Assembly (NCBI GenBank): GCA_017880705.1
Contig: JADGRS010000202.1
Span: 1 to 6,255, forward strand
Reading direction: 5' to 3'
Source: Burkholderiales bacterium
GTDB taxonomy: Bacteria > Pseudomonadota > Gammaproteobacteria > Burkholderiales > Usitatibacteraceae
DNA length: 6,255 nt
Shown here: positions 1 to 4,850 of the stretch, one piece after another
Layout of the letters: every line of letters starts with the position of its first letter
Numbering within the stretch: the first letter of the stretch is position 1
Program-made: the position numbers and the translations under genes
The notes under the pieces: generated by a model
The model's input: only the letters and a program-made list of their open reading frames with translations
What the model was told of the DNA's origin: nothing
Databases searched by the model: none

Positions 1-327
1 GAGTTCTCGTCGAGCGTCGTGGCGCGGGGCAAGCCCGGGCCGCAGGCGCCCCACGGCGCGCGCCAGGGCATCAACGACTACACGAAATGGTTCGCGGGCG
101 ACAAGGACATGGCGGGCGACTACTACGGCTACGACGGCCCGTGCCCGCCCTGGAACGACGAGCGTGCGCACCGCTACGTGTTCACTGTGTACGCGCTCGA
201 CGTGGCGCGCCTTCCCGTCGAAGGATCGTTCGGCGGCGACGACGTGCGCAAGACGGTGCGGGGCAAAGTGCTCGCCGAGGCCGCGCTCACCGGGCGCTAC
301 TCGCTGAATCCCGCCGTCAGGGTTTGA
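1..327 (+). CDS. YbhB/YbcL-type PEBP family protein (3' part only)
   Basis: The frame is open from base 1, so the N-terminus lies outside the window; 108 residues are visible before TGA. The segment carries the family hallmark GPCPPWNDERAHRYVFTVYALD, with the GPxPP and HRYxF...YALD signatures, and ends in the typical VLAEAALTGRYSL strand. An aromatic stretch, NDYTKWFAGDKDMAGDYYGYDGP, replaces the shorter NDFG...Y.GP of E. coli YbhB. PEBP proteins have a small beta fold with an anion-binding pocket near the conserved His. Bacterial members have no settled reaction, and names such as 'Raf kinase inhibitor-like' reflect homology only. A GTG at base 19 is in frame, but the residues before it (FSSSVV) continue the fold, so it is not the real start. 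The phosphatase gene follows 13 bp later on the same strand, so co-transcription is plausible. Family call firm; function unknown. Confidence 0.88.
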   Translation, partial: EFSSSVVARGKPGPQAPHGARQGINDYTKWFAGDKDMAGDYYGYDGPCPPWNDERAHRYVFTVYALDVARLPVEGSFGGDDVRKTVRGKVLAEAALTGRYSLNPAVRV

Positions 328-340
328 GGAATCTGACGCC

Positions 341-937
341 GTGAGCCGGGGCCGCGCGCGTTGCACGCGCCGTGGCTTCATCCTCGGCGCGCTCACGCTC
401 GCCGTCGCTTCGCAATCGCGCGCGGAAGGCGACGAAGAGATCAACTGGGCGCGGCTGCGGCGCGGCGGCCTCGTGCTTCTCATGCGCCACGGCGCAACCG
501 GCCCGGGCCTCGGCGATCCTGCGGGCTATCGGCTGGACGACTGCAGCACGCAGCGCAACCTCTCCGAGGAAGGACGCGGCGAGGCCAGGCGCATCGGCGA
601 GCGCCTCGCTCGCGAGAAGGTGCCCATCGCGCGCGTGTACACGAGCCCGTGGTGCCGTTGCCGCGAGACCGCGAAGATTGCATTTGGCCGCGGCGAGGAT
701 TGGGAGCCGCTGTCGTCGGTGTTCGATTATGCGCAGCGCGAGGCCGAGTTCACCGAGCGCGTGAGAAAGCGCATCGCGGGCTACGCGAGCCGCAATCCGG
801 GGGGCAACGTCGTGATGGTGACGCACAACGTGAATATCGCGGCGCTCACGCGGCTTTCGCTCGCCACCGCCGAGCTCGTCGTGGTGCGTCCCGACGGGTG
901 CTGCGGGCTGCGTGCCCTGGAGCGATTGAAGCCCTAG
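341..937 (+). CDS. Exported histidine phosphatase family protein (Tat-type signal)
   Basis: 198 residues from a GTG start, with GAGGA at 326-330 as a plausible ribosome site. The N-terminus has a twin-arginine motif (T9-R10-R11-G12-F13-I14), a hydrophobic run to about residue 24 and a likely cleavage site after SRA (A28), so export to the periplasm by Tat is predicted. The mature part is a short branch-2-like histidine phosphatase: MRHG at 48-51 with H50 as the likely phospho-acceptor, SPWCRCRETA at 102-111 matching the family SPxxRxxxTA box with R106, and VTHN at 160-163 with H162 as the second catalytic His. Six cysteines (8, 68, 105, 107, 187, 188) are unusual; five would remain after cleavage, which could allow disulfides in the periplasm. 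The substrate cannot be told from sequence. It follows the PEBP gene by 13 bp, and its TAG stop overlaps the TAG stop of the opposing membrane-protein gene. Confidence 0.88.
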   Translation: MSRGRARCTRRGFILGALTLAVASQSRAEGDEEINWARLRRGGLVLLMRHGATGPGLGDPAGYRLDDCSTQRNLSEEGRGEARRIGERLAREKVPIARVYTSPWCRCRETAKIAFGRGEDWEPLSSVFDYAQREAEFTERVRKRIAGYASRNPGGNVVMVTHNVNIAALTRLSLATAELVVVRPDGCCGLRALERLKP

Positions 938-1410
938 AAGTACGCGATCAGCCGCCCGCACGAGATCACGCCGATCCAGAGCGCCATCGAGAGCGCGACC
1001 GATGCGCGCGCAAGAGGCGGCGCGGCGGCATTCGTGTCCCACGACTTCACCGTCTGGTAGGGGCCCGTGCGGAACATCGCGGCGTTCATTCCCGCGGCGA
1101 AAAGGAGCGCCATCTTCAGCTTGAACGGCCCGTTGTCGAGCAAGTCGTCGGCATGCGCGGCGAACATCATGAGCCCCGTCGGCACGATCACGAAGAGCGC
1201 GCCGAGGCTCCACGGCAGGAGATGGCGCGATAGCGCGCGCACCGGGATCTGCCGGGACAGCCCGAGCACCCGCAAGTCGAACATGAGCGTCGCGCCCACG
1301 AGGACGACGAAGCCGACGGTGTGCGCGATCTCGGCCGCCGCGTAAAGCAACGGCGAATCGCGCATCGCCTGCGCGATGGCGAGGCCTTCGATCGTGTCGG
1401 CGGGATTCAA
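934..1410 (-). CDS. Four-helix membrane protein of unknown function (DUF6644-like)
   Basis: 158 residues. Four hydrophobic segments lie near residues 22-45, 66-85, 97-114 and 134-156, so this is an inner-membrane protein. The N-terminal pattern (…MRDSPLLYAAAEIAHTVGF, then LVGATLMFDLRVLG) resembles small uncharacterised membrane proteins I associate with DUF6644; this is recalled similarity, not a search. H30 sits inside helix 1 and H63 just before helix 2. They could bind metal or haem, but that is inference. The start is TTG at 1410 with only a weak upstream ribosome site. The Met at residue 16 is an alternative, but it would remove residues that look homologous to the family N-terminus, so the longer form is kept. 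Only 10 bp separate it from the hslR stop, so it is probably expressed with hslR and perhaps translationally coupled. Function unknown. Confidence 0.8.
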   Translation of the reverse strand: MNPADTIEGLAIAQAMRDSPLLYAAAEIAHTVGFVVLVGATLMFDLRVLGLSRQIPVRALSRHLLPWSLGALFVIVPTGLMMFAAHADDLLDNGPFKLKMALLFAAGMNAAMFRTGPYQTVKSWDTNAAAPPLARASVALSMALWIGVISCGRLIAYF

Positions 1411-1420
1411 TCGGGCGCGC

Positions 1421-1795
1421 TCAGTCGTCTTCGCCCGAGCGAAGCCACTTCTCGTAGTCGCGCCGCGTCTTCTTGGTGGGGCGCCCCTTGAAGCGCGGCT
1501 GCGGCTCGGCCTTCAGGCGCGCGGCGAGCGCCTCGCGGCGCGCCCGGCTCTCCACGGTTTCCTCGTAGAGCAGCGCGGCCGTGGCGGCGGGGCCGCGCTT
1601 GTCCGAAAGGGCCTTCACGACGATTGCGTGCTCGAAGGGCGCGCGGCGCACTCCGATCGCATCACCCACCTTCACCAGCTTCGCGGGCTTGGCGCGCTCG
1701 CCGTTCAAGGTGGCGTGCCCCGCCTCGATCGCCGCGACCGCCAGCGCGCGCGTCTTGTAGAAGCGCGCCGCCCACAGCCATTTGTCGAGTCTCAT
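1421..1795 (-). CDS. hslR: Ribosome-associated heat shock protein Hsp15 (S4 RNA-binding domain)
   Basis: 124 residues from ATG. Residues 1 to about 50 form an S4 (alpha-L) RNA-binding domain, starting MRLDKWLWAARFYKTRALA and continuing IEAGHATLNGERAKPAKLVKVGD. The tail is basic, with KGRPTKKTRRDYEKWLR near the end, as in Hsp15; E. coli HslR is slightly longer (about 133 residues). In E. coli, Hsp15 binds free 50S subunits that still carry a nascent chain with tRNA and helps recycle stalled large subunits; the same cytosolic role is inferred here. No clear Shine-Dalgarno is seen before the ATG. The REPIN-like palindrome begins only 12 bp upstream, so the native promoter must lie inside or beyond that repeat, or the gene depends on read-through from the peptidase gene. 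The DUF6644-like gene follows after 10 bp. Confidence 0.92.
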   Translation of the reverse strand: MRLDKWLWAARFYKTRALAVAAIEAGHATLNGERAKPAKLVKVGDAIGVRRAPFEHAIVVKALSDKRGPAATAALLYEETVESRARREALAARLKAEPQPRFKGRPTKKTRRDYEKWLRSGEDD

Positions 1796-1807
1796 GAACT
1801 GGTCAGT

Positions 1808-1891
1808 AAATAATTGGTGTCAGGTACGCATTTCGGATGCATCGGCACGCCGATGCTCGCCGCCGAAATGCGTACCTGACACCAATTATTT
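1808..1891. repeat. 84-bp REPIN-like palindromic element
   Basis: Two perfect 29-base arms in inverted orientation lie at 1808-1836 and 1863-1891. The left arm starts AAATAATTGGTGTCAGGTAC and ends GCATTTCGG; the right arm is its exact reverse complement. The 26-base centre (1837-1862) holds a second perfect hairpin: GCATCGGC at 1839-1846 and GCCGATGC at 1849-1856 with a two-base loop. Two inverted REP-like arms around a short spacer match the REPIN/BIME layout mobilised by REP-associated tyrosine transposases, although no transposase gene is in the window. The GGTGTCAGGTAC core resembles repeats I recall from other proteobacterial genomes, which is not checked here. The arms are AT-richer at their outer ends than the surrounding DNA. 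The element lies between the peptidase and hslR genes and contains the peptidase stop codon. Confidence 0.85.
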
Positions 1892-2452
1892 CAACGTCAC
1901 TTCGTGGACCGTGATGGGTGCGGCGGTGCCGGTGTCGAACTCGGCGCCGGCGAGGACGCCCGCTTCGGCGATCGCGGCCACGGTGGGCGTCTTCTCGTAG
2001 ATCGTGTACATCGCGCCCAGGGCGAAGTCGCGGCCCGAGCCGATGGCCCAGAACCGGTCGAACTCGAACACTTCGCGCATCGAGTACACCGCGAAGATGC
2101 CGCTGGGATTGGCGATCATCACCGTCATCTGGCTCGACTCGTACGGATCGTCCTCCTCCTCCTTAGGGTTGAGGAAGGCCTCGTCCTTGAGCAGCGGATG
2201 GAGCTTGCGGAAGCTGTCGTAGATCGCGGCCTTGCCGTGGAAGCCGAGGTTCGGCGTTCGCACGAGAAGGTTCTCGAGCACGAGCTGGTGCGCGGCGCTG
2301 CCCGCCACGCCGAGGAACGAGTCGCCGTAGGTCGTGATCTTCTGCGGGTGGCGATCGTACGCCGGCGCGAGGCGCGTCGTGCCGAAAGTGGTGAGGGAAT
2401 CCGCCGCGATGACGGCGGTGCCGCCCTTGCGGACGACGACGATGGTGGTCAT
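1886..2452 (-). CDS. HslV/proteasome-beta-like Ntn hydrolase (orphan threonine peptidase)
   Basis: 188 residues from ATG, against about 176 for E. coli HslV. The start MTTIVVVRKGG...VIAADS aligns well with HslV MTTIVSVR...VIAGDG. Removal of Met1 would expose Thr2 as the N-terminal nucleophile, without a propeptide. D18 matches HslV D17, K38 in the QKI triplet aligns with HslV K33 after a four-residue insertion, GVAGSAA (48-54) matches the GFAGGTA loop, and IGSG (137-140, S139) matches the conserved IGSG. All expected catalytic positions are therefore present. Differences from true HslV are the insertion near 30-35 and an acidic stretch around 96-105 (NPKEEEDDPYES). No hslU lies beside it; instead it follows the kinase gene by 19 bp, which argues for a specialised paralogue. 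A purine-rich AAAGAGA lies just upstream of the start. The final Lys codon and TAA lie within the REPIN-like repeat. The peptidase fold is well supported; the substrate is unknown. Confidence 0.85.
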   Translation of the reverse strand: MTTIVVVRKGGTAVIAADSLTTFGTTRLAPAYDRHPQKITTYGDSFLGVAGSAAHQLVLENLLVRTPNLGFHGKAAIYDSFRKLHPLLKDEAFLNPKEEEDDPYESSQMTVMIANPSGIFAVYSMREVFEFDRFWAIGSGRDFALGAMYTIYEKTPTVAAIAEAGVLAGAEFDTGTAAPITVHEVTLK

Positions 2453-2471
2453 GGATCTCTTTTTCTGCGGT

Positions 2472-3839
2472 CTAGCCGGGAAGGGACGCGAGGAATGCCT
2501 GCCGCTCGTCTTCCTCGTCGAGGTGGGCGGCGAGCTGGCGGTAGAGTTCCTTGATATTGCCCGATTGCCCGGCCGCCTCCTTGATCAGCACGCGCGCGAG
2601 CGGCCCGACATAGCTCGCGAGGCGCTTCTCCGCCGCGGCGAGCACTTCCGGAGTGAACACCGCCTGCGCGCCGGAGGGCACGGTCTTCACGGCGGCATCG
2701 GGCGCGGACTCGGCCTTCGGCGGGTCCGCGAGATTCGCCTTCACCGCGTCCATCTTCTTCATGAACGCCTTGTGCTCTTCGGCGTCGGGAATGTTCTCCG
2801 CGAGGGCGCGGAAGAATTGCCCGATGCTCCCCGCTTCGACCTGCGTGCGCTTCACGAGGATCTTCGCGAGGGGCCCCACGTGGCGCGAGAGCGAGCGCTC
2901 CACTTCCGCGAGCACCGCTGGATCGATCGCGAGCACCTGGGCCTTGCGTGCCGCCGTCTCTTCCGCCGCCGATCGCTGCGTGCGCATCGCGGTCGAAGTG
3001 GCCGCGGGACTCTTGCCCTGCAGCGCCTGCAGCATCGCCGCCTGGAATTCGCGCGCCGTCTGGTAGCGCTCGTCGGCCTTCTTCGCCAGCGCGCGCGCGA
3101 CGACGTTGTCGAATCCTTTCGGCAGGGTGGTGGCCACAGCCGACGGCGGCTTCGGATCGGTCTGGAGCACCTTGTGCATCACCGTCGCGGGCGATTCGGC
3201 GAGAAAGGGGCTCAGGCCCGTGAGAAGCTCGTAGAGGATGACGCCCGACGACCACAGGTCCGCGCGCCCGTCGGCCTGCAGGCCCATCAGCTGCTCCGGC
3301 GACATGTGCGTCGGCGTTCCAACGACCGTGCCCACCTGCGTGAGCGACGAGGACTCGAGCCGCGCAATCCCGAAATCCATGATTTTCACCTTGGGGCCGG
3401 TGGTGATCATGAGATTGGCCGGCTTGATGTCGCGATGCACGACGCCCTGCTTGTGGGAGTAGTCGAGCGCCCCGAGCAGCTGCTTCATGATCTCGAAGAC
3501 CTCGATCAGGTCGAAGCGCACGCCGTCGGCGAGCATGCGCCGCAGCTCCTTCCCGTCGACGTACTCCATGACGATGAAGGCCATCTCGCCGGTGTCGCCG
3601 TACTCGTACACGGCGACGATGGACGGGTGCTGGAGCCTTCCGCCCGCCTGCGCCTCGCGCTTGAAGCGCGCGGTCGCCTCCTGCATCTCGTCGCCTTCGA
3701 GATACTCGGCGAGGATCGTCTTGATCGCGACGCGGCGCTCGATCACCGGATCGAAGCCCTCGTAGACCATCCCCATCGCCCCCTTACCGAGGGCGCGCGC
3801 GATCCGATACTTGCCTATTTGCTGCGGGATATCCGCCAT
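2472..3839 (-). CDS. Soluble Hanks-type Ser/Thr protein kinase with duplicated C-terminal module
   Basis: 455 residues. The kinase domain spans about 10-272 and looks fully active: glycine loop GKGAMGMV (18-25), VAIK with K40, alpha-C Glu in KREAQ (E62), HRD (135-137) with K139 and N142, DFG (155-157), an activation loop rich in Ser/Thr (163-175), MSPEQ (179-183) in place of APE, and ADLWSSG (193-199). A low-complexity linker (about 275-303) leads to two copies of a roughly 58-residue helical module at 306-363 and 396-453, each with a VGPLA-(K/R)-(I/V)-L-(V/I)-K core. Similar modules occur at the C-terminus of other bacterial signalling proteins; their role is not known to me. No membrane segment is present, so it is cytosolic and lacks its own sensor. 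The ATG is the only start that fits just before the kinase domain. The ribosome site is weak, and the receptor gene ends 26 bp upstream, which suggests an operon. Confidence 0.93.
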   Translation of the reverse strand: MADIPQQIGKYRIARALGKGAMGMVYEGFDPVIERRVAIKTILAEYLEGDEMQEATARFKREAQAGGRLQHPSIVAVYEYGDTGEMAFIVMEYVDGKELRRMLADGVRFDLIEVFEIMKQLLGALDYSHKQGVVHRDIKPANLMITTGPKVKIMDFGIARLESSSLTQVGTVVGTPTHMSPEQLMGLQADGRADLWSSGVILYELLTGLSPFLAESPATVMHKVLQTDPKPPSAVATTLPKGFDNVVARALAKKADERYQTAREFQAAMLQALQGKSPAATSTAMRTQRSAAEETAARKAQVLAIDPAVLAEVERSLSRHVGPLAKILVKRTQVEAGSIGQFFRALAENIPDAEEHKAFMKKMDAVKANLADPPKAESAPDAAVKTVPSGAQAVFTPEVLAAAEKRLASYVGPLARVLIKEAAGQSGNIKELYRQLAAHLDEEDERQAFLASLPG

Positions 3840-3865
3840 TGGAGGTCTGTTCTCGTGCCTCGTGC

Positions 3866-4741
3866 CTACTTGTCTATCAGCTTGAGCGCCTTCTGCAGGC
3901 TCCTGCGCATGCGATTGAACGACGTGCCGAGGACGCTGATCTCGTCCTTGCCGGTCTTCGGGAACTCGGGCACGTCGAAGTCGCCCTGGGAAATCTTGTC
4001 CGCCGAGGCCGACATGCGCGAGATCGGCCGGATGATCATCACCGAGAGCATCACGTTCAGCACGATGAAGGTCACCACGAAGATCGCGGCGAGCGATCCC
4101 ATGAAGACCTTGAACGCATCGTTGGCGTTCTTGATGGGCAGCGACATCGGGACCGAGACGATCTGCGCGCCGATGATCTCCATGTGCTTCCAGCCGAAGC
4201 CGTTGTTCTCGCCGTAGAGCTTGACCATCGACGCGGGCGCGGCCGAGGGCACGCTGTGGCAGGCGAGGCACGCCGGATCCTTGATCTGGATCGGTCGCGC
4301 GATGTAGACCATGCGCCCGCCGGGCGTGTCGCGCTCGCCGGTGAGCTCGTTCATCGAGGCGCTGCCGTTGCGGAAGTAGTTGACGGCGTCGGCCTCCCAC
4401 TCGACCGCGCGATCGCGGGGATTGGTGGGATTCAGCGTCGCCTCCTTGTAGGTGAAGTCCGGATACTTCTTGCGAATCGAGTTGAAGGTCTCGGTGGCGG
4501 CATAGGCCGACACCGCCTGCGGCAGGAACGTCGTCTCGAGCTGCGGCTCGAGGAGCGGCTTCACCTGCGAAACGGTATAGCCGCGCACCGCGAGCGCCGC
4601 CTCCATCATGAGGCCCGCGTTGCGAAGGACTTCCTGCTTGGCGTTGTTCTGCAGCAGCTGGTACGACACCCACGCCGAAACGCAGATTCCCGCGGCGAAC
4701 ACGAGCGTGAGCACGATGTTGAACTTGAGACGCAAACCCAT
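3866..4741 (-). CDS. Membrane receptor: Tll0287-like (DUF3365) haem domain plus HAMP
   Basis: 291 residues. Membrane helix 1 is at about 8-29, followed by a periplasmic domain (about 30-211), helix 2 at 212-236 and a HAMP domain at 237-290 (IIRP with P239, DEIS with E268, FNRM at 275-278). The periplasmic part contains CLACH (158-162), a c-type haem attachment motif with C158, C161 and H162. The surrounding sequence (…PDFTYKEATLNPTNPRDRA…, RMVYIARPIQIKDPACLACHS) is typical of the Tll0287-like/DUF3365 sensor domain, thought to sense redox state or small ligands. The protein ends directly after HAMP, with no kinase, cyclase or methyl-accepting domain, so its output must go through a partner; the next gene encodes a kinase. 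The ATG at 4741 has AGGGGG six bases upstream. The frame is open further upstream to 4864, but those residues do not look like protein and lack a comparable ribosome site. Confidence 0.88.
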   Translation of the reverse strand: MGLRLKFNIVLTLVFAAGICVSAWVSYQLLQNNAKQEVLRNAGLMMEAALAVRGYTVSQVKPLLEPQLETTFLPQAVSAYAATETFNSIRKKYPDFTYKEATLNPTNPRDRAVEWEADAVNYFRNGSASMNELTGERDTPGGRMVYIARPIQIKDPACLACHSVPSAAPASMVKLYGENNGFGWKHMEIIGAQIVSVPMSLPIKNANDAFKVFMGSLAAIFVVTFIVLNVMLSVMIIRPISRMSASADKISQGDFDVPEFPKTGKDEISVLGTSFNRMRRSLQKALKLIDK

Positions 4742-4746
4742 ATCAT
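4719..4746 (+). promoter_or_regulatory. Possible sigma-70 promoter for the acyl-CoA synthetase gene
   Basis: TTGAAC (4719-4724) and TATCAT (4741-4746) are separated by 16 bases and match the -35 and -10 consensus at 4/6 and 5/6 positions. Transcription would begin near 4753, about 100 bases before the ATG at 4851. The site lies over the first codons of the oppositely oriented receptor gene, so the two directions could interfere. It was found by eye, with no experimental support. Confidence 0.3.
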
Positions 4747-4850
4747 TCCCCCTGGATGGCCCCGCACCGCGAATCCCGGCGTCGGGCACAATTCCCCTAC
4801 GCCGCATGCTACTCCCCGGATTCAAGCTTCCCAACTGGCCCGCTCCCCCC
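4742..4850. other. Divergent intergenic region between receptor and acyl-CoA synthetase genes
   Basis: This 109-bp gap separates the start codons of two divergent genes and must hold the minus-strand promoter for the receptor-kinase run. On the minus strand the only clear element is the AGGGGG ribosome site before 4741; no convincing -35/-10 pair was seen for that direction. A small dyad, CCCG-GCGT-CGGG, lies near 4775-4786 and is too short to call an operator. An in-frame ATG at 4806 could start the synthetase 15 residues earlier. Confidence 0.5.

Noticed and set aside
361..1233. A 290-codon plus-strand frame and a similar minus-strand frame (317-1213) across the phosphatase and membrane-protein genes.
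   Set aside because: Both run through two genes with convincing motifs and give Arg/Ala/His-rich sequence without domains.
1808..1891. The palindrome as a simple Rho-independent terminator for the peptidase gene.
   Set aside because: The stem is far longer than usual and nested, and no run of T follows it on either strand. A mobile REP-type element fits better, though it may still affect transcription.
3853..3866. Tandem 7-base repeat TCGTGCC TCGTGCC between receptor and kinase genes.
   Set aside because: Only two short copies in GC-rich DNA. It could be chance and has no further structure.
2334..4217. A 627-codon open frame on the plus strand opposite the kinase.
   Set aside because: Its translation is Arg/His/Leu-rich with no domain, and it is antisense to clear kinase motifs. 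Long antisense frames are expected at this GC content.
2472..4673. A single 733-residue frame joining upstream sequence to the kinase, which could look like a receptor-kinase fusion or a frameshift.
   Set aside because: Upstream of 3839 this frame gives arginine-rich, non-protein-like sequence, while the overlapping frame from 4741 to 3866 encodes a coherent receptor ending in its own stop. The two genes are separate.
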